The position numbers and the translations under genes are program-made. A stretch of DNA of 64,000 nt from Adineta steineri (lineage: Eukaryota > Rotifera > Eurotatoria > Adinetida > Adinetidae): assembly GCA_905250115.1 (NCBI GenBank), contig CAJNOI010000019.1, forward strand, positions 808,856 through 872,855. The letters run 5' to 3'. Shown here one piece after another: positions 1-11,766 of the stretch. Numbering within the stretch: the first letter of the stretch is position 1; each line of letters starts with the position of its first letter. The notes beneath the pieces were generated by a model. It saw only the letters and a list, made by a program, of their open reading frames with translations. It did not search any database and was not told the DNA's origin.

Positions 1-731
1 TTCTTTTGTTATCATCGTTCTATCATAATGATAAATTTTTATCGTAGAATCTTTGTGTTCATTTAATCTATATGTGAAATCTTTATTTCTCATTTTTTTT
101 TCTTCAATTTCATTTACATATTTGTGCGTGGAACTTGTTCTTTCTTCTCAAATTTGACGATGAACAGCGCGAGGTCCACAACAGTGATAATACATATATA
201 CAAAATCGGCGCTGTTGTTTATGTGTATGTGTGTTCATTATATATTCTAGAAGTTTTTTGTTTCTCTATGATTGTTGTCATTATCTTAGCTATTTGGGTA
301 TAAGAATTGTTTAGCATAAAAACAAATTTTCGTTTCTTTTTTTTATGCTGTTAATCACTCATAACATATGTTTATTTTATCCAAATGAAAAAAGAAAAAA
401 AAAGAAATAACACTGATATAGATAACAACAGTAAACGAAGACAATAAAGGACAACAGTATGTTTAAACAAAAGAAAAAGAAAAAGAGAAAAAAGAAATGA
501 GAGAACAAGACAACCAAGAAATTCCTTTCCTATGTGTATACAGCTCGAAATATCGAAAACAAAATATTATCGAGCATCGTCTGAGTGTATTATTGAAATG
601 AGAAAAAGATAAGTTCTTTTTCAATCTGTTGCTGCTTCGTATTGATATATACATAGACATACGCACATAAACATAGAACAAAATGAAAAAGATGTAAATA
701 GGAATAACAAATGTTCCTTTCTTGAGATCAT
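1..731. other. No gene seen; 3' flank of the hnRNP-like gene
   Basis: AT-rich sequence with homopolymer runs. No reading frame with recognisable protein features on either strand. The part next to position 732 is probably the 3' untranslated region of the minus-strand hnRNP-like gene. Confidence 0.5.
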
Positions 732-2308
732 TTAATTGCGACCACGATAACCACCATCTCCTCGACCACCGCCACGATTATAGCCACCTCGACCACCACC
801 ACCGCGTCTCATTGGGCCACCACCTTGCGATGATCCATAATTTTGACCGAAACCACCAAAATCAGATGGTGTACCAAAAGCTCCATAACCTAAAGAAGCA
901 ATAATTTGAACAGAAATATAATAGAAATCTTTTCACTTACTCTCCTCATAACCAGTGCGAGGTGGTCCTCCCATTCCATAGTTTTCACCTACTCCTCCAC
1001 CCATAGGTCCTGGACCACCGAAGCCCATTATACCACCACCACCGTTACCTCCCATACCACCGCCCATATCACCACCATAATTTGAAGATCGATTGCCATA
1101 GTCTCCACCAGGATTATAGCCACCGCCTCTTCCTCCACCACCAGATCTATAACCACCTCCGCCGCCATAGCCACCTCCTCCATTATAGCCGCCTCCACCA
1201 AAATTTGACTGGCCACCCATTGGTCCCCATCCACCACCTGTTCTTGGTGGACCACGCATACCACCGCCACCACCACCAGCATAATTTGATGCAGCATGTC
1301 GAGCACGATTTGTTTGATCTTTAGGTAGAGCTTTTTCTACATTGACAGCATTTCCTTTAATAACATGATGTTTCTCCAGAACAATTTTATCTACTGGGTC
1401 ATAACTACAAAAATTACAAAGATAAATATTATTTTCTTCACAAAAAAAAAATCTTACTCATCGAATTCAACAAATCCAAATCCACGTAATTTTCCTTCAT
1501 TTGTTTTCATAATAACAGCATCGATAATGTTTCCATACTAAAATGAAAATGAAAATAAAACATTTTTCTAGAATCTGATTATATATACGAAATGATTTAC
1601 TTTTGAAAAATATTCATTTAAATCATGTTCATTGATTGATCCTTCTCGAATACCACCAACAAATAATTTTTTCGCACTTAAAGATGATTCTGGTTTTCCA
1701 CTTTCTTCTCTTGGTACTGCTCGTTTTGGTTCAATTTCACGTGTATCAAGAATATGTGGACGACCAGCCATTAACCGATCGACCATTGCTGATGATGCAT
1801 AAGTAACAAAACCAAAACCTAATTCAATAAAATCGAATAAATATTCGAAGTTAATTTATATAAATTTTTACCTCGAGATCGACCGTCTCTATCACGCATT
1901 ATAATACAATCCTAAAGTAATCATATAGATTCGATGTTATAAAAATGAGATTTACTAATTTATTTATTCAATACTTACAACAATATCTCCATAAGTTGAA
2001 AAATAACTTTTAAAAGCTTGATCATCTGTTTTATATGAAAGTCCTCCAATAAAAACTTTTCGAAGAAATTCTGGTTCTAAATCATTTTTATTATAAGTTT
2101 CTTGTTCTTTATCATCTGAAGTAGTTTCTACTGGTTCAATTTTTTCTTGTAATTGTTCAGTTTGATCTGTTCCATTCGATTCAAGTAAACCATTTGCTGT
2201 TGTTGTTGTTGTTGTTGATTCTTCTATTTGTTCATCTTTTATTGTTGCTACTGGATTTGTTTCATCATTAACAACTGGATTCTGTATTAGTATTGTTTCT
2301 TCCGACAT
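732..2308 (-). CDS. hnRNP A/B-like RNA-binding protein, two RRMs and Gly-rich tail
   Basis: Six exons on the minus strand: 1979-2308, 1911-1872, 1818-1601, 1537-1458, 1404-941 and 889-732. They join in phase into about 429 residues. An acidic, Thr-rich N-terminus (about 80 residues) precedes RRM1, with RNP2 KVFIGGL and RNP1 RGFGFVTY. RRM2 follows directly, with RNP2 KLFVGGI and RNP1 LRGFGFVEF. The last third is Gly-rich with RGG, GGYGG and FGG motifs, as in hnRNP A1/A2B1 and squid-type proteins. The family binds nuclear pre-mRNA and acts in splicing and mRNA export. The start is the first ATG ahead of RRM1 in an open frame and the stop is TAA. The RRM pair and tail make the family call secure; the exact orthologue is not resolved. 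Confidence 0.93.
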
Positions 2309-2765
2309 TTTATTCTAGTTTTTATATTGATAATCGTTTGATCATCTAAAATTAAATTTTTATTTCCTTTTTTCTTTATTCTATATAAAATTTATACAAA
2401 TAAATCTTCTCATTACAAAATACGAAACATATGAGATATATATATATATTACAAACGCGATTGTGTACACTGTCGATCATATTCGTAAATGCTATTCTCT
2501 CACTCGTTCACGAGATGCATGTGATAAAATCTCTTCCTATTGTTTGCCTCTGTTGACTAAATCTACAAATAGACAAGAAATGAGTATAGTGTCGAATCAG
2601 TCAGTCAATACTCAGAACTCTCTCATACTTGTATATAAAAATTCTTTTTTTAAATTTTTAAAAAAAAGAAAAAATGATAATTACCTTGAAATAGATCGAT
2701 ATAAAACATTCTTTAATAGTTATAAATCTAGAAATAAAAATAAAGTGATTATTGATTTTGTTTTA
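2309..2765. other. Intergenic, no gene seen
   Basis: AT-rich spacer between the start of the hnRNP-like gene and the end of the BARD1-like gene. It should hold the promoter of the former, but I could not define a specific element. Confidence 0.4.
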
Positions 2766-5237
2766 TTAATTATCTAATTGTTTAAGAGTTTCATAATAAT
2801 CTATACAAGCCAAAAAATCAAGTAATTTTATATGTTTTATACGATTATTATCATGAAGAACATCCGGTATAGTTGTTTCATATATAATATATGTCATTGT
2901 TAATTGATTATTAGAATTTATATCTGTATCACTATCAATTCGATGTAATTTTGGTTCACGTTTAAGTAAAATTCCATTCGTTATTTTAATTAATTCAGCT
3001 AAATCTTCTTTTTTATATGTATGAAATTGTCCATAGAGATAAAATTCACATTTATCAAAAAGAAGTATTTCCTTTGAAAAAGACAAAAAAATAAAGATAG
3101 AAATAAAACTTTTGTTTATTACTTTTTGTTCATGTTTCATTCGACTTATATGTGCACCATTTGAATTCGGTTCAAGTTGTGAACCAATAATTTCATAATC
3201 ATTTTCATTTATCCATTCTTTTTTATTTATACATTCATCAATCCCTAAACGAAGCAAAAAATGTAAAAATAAGAAAATTTAAAAGCTAAACTTTACATTT
3301 TTCCGAAACAATCCATCTTCCAAGAACAATTCCACGTAGATAATTTATCGTTCGAAAGGCAATTTTATCTTGTTCGCCACAGGCAATAACATGCGTAACT
3401 AAAATAAATCATCATATTTTTATGTAAAGAAAATTTTTTTCATAAGAAAATATTCAACCATTATTTTCAATATTTTTTGCTGCTGTTACACATTTACGAC
3501 CAAATATTGACTGAACAGATTTTATTAATGATTCTTTACGTGCTTTATCAAAACCAGTAAAAAACAGTATAGTAGATGATGATGTTGTTCGTCCACGTCG
3601 TCGTGATGGTGGTGGAGCAATTGGTAAATCATTTTGACTAGGTTTTAAACATTGAATTTTTTCGAATAATGATAAAATTTTAGTATTTGTTGATGTAGTT
3701 GCAAGATCAATAGCTGTTTTACCATTTTTATTTCTTAAAAATCAAGAATAAATAGAAACAAAATTTATATCAAAAATAAAGATGTATACTTTAAATGTGG
3801 ATCAGCACCATTTTCAAGTAAAAATTTAATAATAGATTCATCCACATTTTCATTTAAAACTGCTTCATGTAAAACAGTCATTCGTTCATTACCACCTTGA
3901 ATATTAATATTAGCATTATTTGCAAGTAATAATTCCATTAATGGAATATCACACATTGAACTAGCCTATTAAAAATATAATTCTTTTTTCGTATACACTA
4001 AGATTTATGTTTAAAATTTTACCTCATGTAATGGTGTCCATGAATTATGATCAATTGTATTGACAGAATATTCTTCTTCGATCAATTGTTTAACACGAGT
4101 TATATCACCTTTTTTAACTGCTTGATGTATTATTGATTCACCTTTATCATTCCGTATATCATTGGAAGATTTATTTGGTAAGATTGGTTTTTTACGATGA
4201 ATCTATGATAATATTGAATTTATTCTTAATTTTAATATAGAAATAATTCTTACATCTGTTTCTTCTTCAGTATCTTGTTTTCTTATTAATTTAGATGTTT
4301 CAAGAATTTTTGAATCATCTGCTGTTTGTTGAACTTTTCGTATTAAACGAATTGATTTCGGTTTTTTTTCTTCATCATTATCATCAGCTTTTTTCTTTCG
4401 ATTAGGTGTTATTTTCTTAGTAACAGTTGGACTTATTACTGCTAATGGTTTATCAATATCTTGAATTATTTTTGTTCGTTTAGATGGTGATTCATTATCA
4501 GATGTTTTTATACTAACTGATCGTTTTGATGTATTTGAACCACGTACAGTTTTACGTCGCATAGAATTATCGTCGCTAACAGGTGTTGTTGATTGATTTT
4601 CTTTTTCATTTTCATCGTCATCATCATCATCATCACTCTCATTATGAAGAATATTTAAATGTTTTTTCTTGATTATTATCTTCTTTTTTATATCATTTAT
4701 TGGTGCTATTTGATTATTTTCTCGAATAGTTGGACGTAATAAATTTAAACATGTTAATACACCTTCTTTAATAGCTTCTTTTTTTTGTTCAATATGTTCT
4801 TTAGATTCATTTGTTAAATCACCTAAATTTAGAATATACGTGTAAGAGAGAAAATTTAATAATATATACTTACTTAAATCATAGAATGTACGAAATGTTC
4901 GATTAAGTAATGCTAAAACTTTATTATATTTTATATTTGATTGTATTAATGATAGATAAGGAATTTTTCCATTAGAATATTGTTTTTCTGCACATGAGCT
5001 TAAATGAAAAAAAGAATAGAGAAAAAATTAAGGGAATATTATATTTTTTACAGGCAAACTATTGATTCTTGGCCATTAATTGTGACTATTTCACGTGGAA
5101 GTGTATTACTAAAATGATGATAGCGAAGAAAATAAATGAGATTATTATTTGGACTAAATTAAATACAAACCATAATGTACATAGAAGAAGTCTACAACAT
5201 TGTTCAAGGTAATTATTGAATAGATCGTCCTTTTTTT
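2766..5237 (-). CDS. BARD1-like: BARD1-like protein: degenerate RING, ankyrin repeats, tandem BRCT
   Basis: Multi-exon minus-strand gene. The 5' part encodes FNNYLEQCCRLLLCTLC, then VCLSCAEKQYSNGKIPYL, aligning to the BARD1 RING. A basic Ser/Lys-rich linker follows (about 4200-4800), then ankyrin repeats (NSWTPLHEA, MTVLHEAVLNENVDESI, NGKTAIDLA). The C-terminus has two BRCT repeats: THVIAC and GRWIVSEKWIDEC in the first, LFDKCEFYLYGQF in the second. RING-ankyrin-BRCT-BRCT is the diagnostic BARD1 order. BARD1 partners BRCA1 as an E3 ubiquitin ligase on nucleosomes in DNA repair. Clear introns include 3072-3122, and others around 3245-3300, 4850 and 5000. The RING keeps only one of its two zinc sites. 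The first exon and start codon were not found; 5237 is the 5' edge of the first exon I could support. Confidence 0.88.
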
Positions 5238-6484
5238 CTGTAATCGAAACAATAAAAAACAAACAAAAGGATTGTTTTTCAATGAATGTTATTGGTTTAG
5301 AAGAAACCGTTGATGTCGATCAATGATAAATATGATAATATAAACATAGAAAAGAATGAAACAATTAAAAAACTATTGAAAATTATGGAATAATAATAAA
5401 TATTAAACTATATATTTATTTATATTTCTAGAAATTATTGGCTTTGGATGACATCTATCAGAATCGCCTTTAATAACATTAAATCCTTAGAATATGTTAA
5501 GAGTTCAAGATTCTCTTTCAAATATCGATGTCAAAAGAGGAATTGGTAGTAAATGTGAATACAAGTTCTAAGAGAAAAATAATCTTTCTAGATAGTGTGT
5601 TCGGATACATTTCTCTGTGGTTTTCTGATGTATGGATCTAGATTACAACCGTTCGTTATAGTTCTTTTTTTCTTTCTATAGATGTTGTTAGTATATCTCA
5701 CATACATGTTCTTTCGTTCTTCTGCATTCATTAGAATTATCCCTCTTGGTATAATCCCAGTTCTTGTTGCGGAATATTCCTTCTTGTACACATATTTCAT
5801 AATATATATAGACGTGTGTGAAACAGCATATTTTACAATAAAATATCATTCGACACTCACACTTCAGGACGTGAAAGGTTTGTTACGATTTTTCTCACTA
5901 GATGAATTAATTTTCAGATATGAGAATAGAAAAATAGATACTAAAAGCAACATATCTTTAACCTTCCAGAGGTGTTTGCGGGTTCCAGGAGACCTGCTGT
6001 GGTGCTTTTTATTTTTTCTACTTTAAGATCTATGCAATTCGAAGTAATCTCTTCGTTAATCGTTAGTCTTCTAATGATGTATAAGACCCATATGAAATTT
6101 CTTGTAAAACTATCAGCAATCAAAACCTAGAGTGTGGGTCCGTTTGAACCCTTGACAACATTCGTGTTATATAAATGATTTTAATTCGTATTACGTATGC
6201 CCTCTATTGTTTCGAAGGTCTATCTAAATGAGAAAAATAATAGAAATTCAATATCGGATGAAAAGAATTTTCCAACAAGATACGGTCTTATTCCTTATCA
6301 TTTTCTTTTCATTTTATGACATACTTCAATGTATTATCGCATCACCTATATATATATAGTTCTTTGTTGTATATCATTTTATTAATAAATTGAATGTCCA
6401 AACAATGTTTTTTTTTATATAAAGTATTATCTCGATGCGTATTAGGTATTTTGGATTGATTTTGTTTGTCATTGTTAGGATCAT
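5238..6484. other. Intergenic, no gene supported
   Basis: Short open frames occur on both strands but none shows protein-like composition, splice structure or a known motif. The initiating exon of the BARD1-like gene probably lies in the first part. Confidence 0.45.
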
Positions 6485-8061
6485 ATGCATTATTCAGGAA
6501 AATATACTGTTGAAGAAGAAACAGTATTCGTGACTAAGAAGAATTCTCTGACTCTTCTTACATTACCTGTTGAACTTGTTTATCGCATTCTTGATCATCT
6601 TGATATACCAATAATTTTACTTTCGGCTTATGGCGTTTGCACACGGTTGAATACCATAATTGATACGTATCCACGATATAAGGTAAACTCCGTTAATATT
6701 TATACCAGCATTAAATCCTTTAAACTTATCAGCCAGTTTTTTTTATATAGGTATGCACTAAATTAACTCTTCGATATAAGAACATAGTCGATGAGAACTT
6801 AAAATATCTAGCTAATTCATTAAAAATGAACACGGTAAGATAATGTTCGTATTTATATATCATATATTCAATATTATTATTGAGCACAGAGCCTTAAAGA
6901 GTTGGATTTTGCAAATAATAAAATTGGCGACAATGGAGTAAAATATTTAACTGATGCATTACAAACTGATATGGTAGGAGAATTTTTATTATTATTTGTC
7001 ATATATTTATTACGATCATTTTAATTAGATACTTGAAGTTTTGAATCTGTACCGCAACAAAATCAGTGATGAAGGAGTAAAATATATTGCTGATATATTA
7101 AAAACTAATACAGTAGCACAGTTTTTTCTTCTCATTCATCATAAATTCATCATTATCTTGTAACTTAGACACTTACAGAGCTGAATCTTACAGACAACAA
7201 AATCGGTGATGAAGGAGCACAATATTTAGCTAATGCTTTAAAAGTCAATACGGTATAACAATTTCTATACTTATCAGACAAGTACTCATTATTTTTATTT
7301 AACATAGACATTGAAAACTCTTCGTCTCAATGCAAGCAAAATTGGCGTTCAAGGGGCGCAATGCCTGGCGAATACATTAGAAATTAATACAGTATGACAA
7401 TTGATATTTTCATCGAACAAATAATCATTATTTTCGTTCAAAATAGACATTGAAAGTCCTCTCCCTCAATGAAAACGAAATGGGTGCTCAAGGAGCACAA
7501 TATATAGCGAAGGCATTAAAAACTAATACAGTATAATAAAATTTTGTATTTTCATTAATCAAATTTTTATTTTTATACAGACACTTATAGAGCTACATCT
7601 TGGATGGGCTAAAATAGGTCAGCAAGGAGCACAATATTTCGCTGATACATTGAATATTAACACGGTTAGATAATTTTTTTTCTTCTATCTATTATAAATT
7701 TATTATTTATATTTAATATAGACACTTATAGAACTGGATCTTGGAGGAAACGACATCACGGATCGAGGAGCACTTTTTTTAGGTAATGCATTACAAATCA
7801 ATACGGTAAGATAATATGTGCTCTTCCTTATCACATATCTAAAACGATTATTCAACACAGACATTGAAAATATTAGCTGTTGACATGAATAAACTTAGTG
7901 CACGAGCAAAAAGTTATCTTGATCAACTATCAAAAACTATTCCAAGAAAAATTTTTTTCCATGACCATGGCGATCATTCGTTTATTGATAAATCAACATC
8001 GTCTATGTGGAATAAAGACTGGAACTGCACTAAAGATGATTCTACTAAATGTTGGCTTTGA
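6485..8061 (+). CDS. F-box-like plus ribonuclease-inhibitor-type LRR protein, one LRR per exon
   Basis: Ten exons: 6485-6682, 6751-6834, 6890-6973, 7029-7112, 7169-7252, 7308-7391, 7447-7530, 7581-7664, 7722-7805 and 7861-8061, giving about 356 residues. Exon 1 carries an F-box-like segment (LTLPVELVYRILDHL). Exons 2-9 are each exactly 84 nt and each encode one 28-residue LRR of the type TLxELxLxxNxIGDEGAxYL. All introns are phase 0 and 50-68 nt. The repeat is the RNase-inhibitor/NLRC3 class, a protein-interaction horseshoe; an F-box would suggest a ubiquitin-ligase adaptor, but that is inference. The last exon ends in a short Trp/Cys-containing tail and TGA. The ATG lies 6 nt after a splice-acceptor-like sequence. 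A paralogue lies at 32486-34900 on the other strand. Confidence 0.88.
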
Positions 8062-9451
8062 CAGTGTACCATTTTACTCGAAAAATATATGAAACAGACT
8101 TTCTTTGATTTATTATAATATTGAATTTTATAAAAGAAAAAAGAACTTATTTAAACTATAGAGTGTGTGAGAGTATAGCGGGCTGTGTCTTTTCATCTAC
8201 ATATACATCATGAAAACGTAAAATAAATAATATTCATACAGAAGATGATAGGCATTTATACGATATGAGGGTATGGGTATGAATTAATATTAAGTGAATC
8301 AAGAATAATATGATTTTAACAAGCGAATGAGAAATCAAATTTTTTAATGAATTTAGGCATTTTAATATTTTATTGAATTATTTAATGTTTTTTAATGTTT
8401 AATGGTGTGGATGTCTCTTATCGATCTAGACTCACACCAACACCCTCAAGATAGTCTTAACAACGTGGGCATGAGCCAGTGTCGCTAGACACAATATTAA
8501 GAACAATTCAGTACTAATATTGTTCATAGTCGGCTTGAATCACGTCATAAATATATTTTCTCATTAGTAGCTGCATCAACGCTGTCGATGGCAAATGAAC
8601 ATTCTGATAGATTACTATCGAATATTAACAGTGATCTGTGAACTCTACAACACATTCTCTTTTCCCATTTATCCTATATTCTAATTTGTAAACCAATCCT
8701 TTTAAAAAGATCTCCTATCACTATCTTCTCGGATAGTATAGTATAGTATAGTAGAAATCGATTTTACGATCAAATTAATTGTGAGTAAGACAACAATTCC
8801 CATGTTTTCCTAGATTTTTTTAATGATATATCACTCATATCTATATTCTCAAATGAATTTAAAATAATATCTAATATGATTGACAAAACTAAACAAAGCT
8901 AAAAGTTTGATATTCGATCAAATTTTTGTAATTATTGTTGATGGCAACGCCGATGACTAATTATATATGAAATACTGGGAAAAAAGCATTCCATTTTCTA
9001 CAACATTCTATTGTAGAAACATACGAGATGACTAAGTGTCTAGTTAAAGCAATTCGTTAATTATCAGATTTTTTTTACTTTCTTTTTTCTTTCATAATAT
9101 TGAATGAGTATTCTGAAGGTAATTTAATTTTAAAAAGCCATTACATAAACACAAAAAAAAACTGTTTCTTTTTCTTTTCTTCATTTGATGGTGATGATTT
9201 TAATTCCATAAATGGTTAAGGAAACTGAGGTAATATTTTTTCCTGTTGTTATTCTATTCGCTTTGGAAGTAAGATAGTCATGACTTTAGTTATTTTTTTT
9301 TTTGAACAAACCTGACAAACAATCAACAACATTTTTTTTGTAGTGATTAAATATTAAACGAGAGAGTTGGAGAAAATGAAAGAAACGAGGAACAGTATTG
9401 CTAGTTTCTAAAACATTTGTAAAAGAATTTTAAAACAACAAGTCAAAAAAG
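8062..9451. other. Intergenic, contains telomere-like hairpin copy A
   Basis: No coding signal. The one notable element is the inverted G-rich/C-rich block at 8404-8450 (listed separately), followed by a short GTATAGTATAGTATAG repeat near 8735. Confidence 0.5.
8404..8450. repeat. Telomere-like inverted block, copy A
   Basis: GGTGTGGATG on the left and CTCACACCAACACCCTCAAG on the right form an imperfect inverted pair. Read on the minus strand the right arm is CTTGAGGGTGTTGGTGTGAG, matching arms of the blocks at 25826, 29434 and 31287. Confidence 0.55.
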
Positions 9452-11311
9452 ATGTTTTGGATATTTTTTGTTTTACTGATATTTTCTACTGGTGATTGCA
9501 TTCTTATCGGTAAAAGAGATAATAATATATTGATTGGTAATATATATAAATCATTATGGAATATAACGCAAAGTCAGTGTATATGCGAAATGGTAAATTC
9601 AAATGGAGCAATATCGACATTAAATTATTTTTCAATAAATCAAACATGTCAATTATTTTCTACAAATGACAGTTCGATTTTAATTGCATTTAATCTAAAT
9701 TCTTCTTTGGTATTTATGAATCAATCAGCAATTTCCATAGCACTGAGTAAGTACATATTATAAATACTGCAAAAATATTATAGTTTTGCTTTTGAATGGC
9801 ATATATTATTGTCATACAAATTATACTATAAGAAATATTCAACATATTCTCATATGAAAACGTAAAGTTTATAAAAGTATTTGAAGTTATGTAAAGTTTA
9901 TCATAATGCATTCATGATCAGATACACTACTAGTAGAACGAAACTTGCAGAATTTTGGGCGAAACCTTAGTCAATTATCGTATCTCTTTTTTAATCTCAT
10001 TTTTCTGATATAGATCAGATCACATCAACATCACCTTCATCATCATCAGCGTCAACAACATCATTGTCATCAAGCACATCATCAACATCAACATCAACAT
10101 CAACAACAACATCATCAACAACATCATCAACAACAGCAGCACCAGGTCAGTAATATACTAGATGTTTTGTGTTTGTATCAATAATGATGATCTCAAATCA
10201 CTAAGTTTGCAAACAGTACATAAACAACTTGTGTATATGACTGAATTAGTATTTTTTCAAGAATAGGTTTTTTACCATTTTTCTATGTTATTTAGGATGG
10301 ACAACTACAGGAAGTATGAATACCACACGAGAGTTTCACACAGCAACCAAATTAGTAAATGGACTAGTATTAGTTGCTGGTGGATATAACAGCGTTGCTA
10401 GTAGTTATCTGAATAGTGCTGAATTATACAATCCATCAATAGGTACTTGGTTTATCATAGCAAAAATGAATTTTGCACAAGGATATCACACAGCATCCAT
10501 ATTAATAAATGGATCAGTATTAGTTGCTGGTGGAACCAGCGGTTCAGGTGCTTATCTAAATATTGCTGAATTGTACAATCCATCAACAAACAGTTGGGCA
10601 ACAACAGGAAGCATGAATGTTGCACGACAAGGTCACACAGCATCCACATTAGCAAATGGAAAAGTATTAGTTGCTGGTGGAATCAGCGGCTCAGGTATTG
10701 ATCTAAGTAGTGCTGAATTGTACGATCCATCAACAGGCACTTGGACAATAACCTCAGGAAGCATGAATACTCCACGACAACTCCACACAGCATCCACATT
10801 AGCAAATGGAAAAGTATTAGTTGTTGGTGGAGATAAGGGCGGTGGTGTTCTCAACAATGCTGAATTCTACGATCCATCATCAGGCGCTTGGACATCCGTA
10901 GGAAGCATGAATGTTGGACGAAAATATCACACAGCATCCATATTAGCAAATGGAAACGTATTAGTTGCTGGAGGAACCAGCGATAGTAGTATTCTCAATA
11001 GCGCTGAATTGTACAATCCATCAACAAGCACTTGGACAATCACAGGACCCATGAATACAGCACGAGAATATCACACAGCATCCGCATTAGCAAATGGATT
11101 AGTATTAGTTGCTGGTGGATACAACAGCATTGTTGGTTATCTGAATAGTGCTGAATTGTACAATTCATCAACAGGCATTTGGACAACTACAGTAAACATG
11201 AGTATTGCACGACAATATCACACAGCATCCATATTAACAAATGGAAAAGTGTTAGTTACTGGTGGAGAGACCACTGGTGGTGTTTGTCTCAATAGTGCTG
11301 AGCTTTATTAG
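9452..11311 (+). CDS. Secreted kelch-repeat beta-propeller with PAN-like N-terminal domain
   Basis: Three exons, 9452-9746, 10014-10145 and 10296-11311, joining in phase into about 480 residues. A hydrophobic signal peptide (MFWIFFVLLIFSTGDC) leads into a short Cys-containing PAN/apple-like segment (QCICEMVNSNG, NYFSINQTCQLF). Exon 2 is a Ser/Thr mucin-like linker. Exon 3 holds seven kelch repeats of about 48 residues: HTAS-LANGKVLVAGG, then LNSAELYNPSTGTWT. The seventh stops after SAELY, and the missing strand is supplied at the front by GWTTTGSM, so the propeller closes N to C. The repeats are uniform and resemble bacterial secreted kelch proteins, which suggests old transfer of the propeller; this was not tested. 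Ligand unknown, probably glycan or protein. Confidence 0.88.
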
Positions 11312-11766
11312 TCCATACGGACATAATGACATTTTCTTTTTTGAACTGAATTATACACTTTTTTATTTAATCAAACTATTTAATCGTTCACATTGCTTAA
11401 TAAATTATCAATCACCAAATAATATATGAATTGAAGTAATATTTCGAAGTGATATTGTATGGCAGTTATTGAAAAAGAGCCATAATTGATAAAAGACAGA
11501 TCATTATCTGTACAACTGAGTGAATATAAATACAGGGTGTGAAGAATATTAATCATTGGTTGTTGCCAACTACATATATTCGGATGAGAGCGAGTTCACA
11601 TGTAATGATAACGTATGAATAATCGTTCTCAAGTGAATACTACGTTCAATCAAATCAATTTTTTCCTACTACACTTTTTTTTGTCAAATAGTTTGCTGAG
11701 CTTAAATTGTGTTCTGGGTATGGTGGGCATGAATTTAGGTGCTGAGTCCATTCCACACCCACATCC
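11312..11766. other. Convergent intergenic, no gene seen
   Basis: Spacer between the ends of the kelch and M13 peptidase genes. It should contain both 3' untranslated regions. AATAAATTATC near 11399 is a possible polyadenylation signal for the kelch gene. Confidence 0.4.

Noticed and set aside
722-1324. Plus-strand His-rich open frames opposite the Gly-rich exons
   Set aside because: They are the reverse of the GGY/GGG codons of the hnRNP-like gene and have no splice or start context of their own.
10455-10857. Minus-strand frames inside the kelch exon
   Set aside because: They recur with the period of the kelch repeats, as expected from antisense of a repetitive coding exon.
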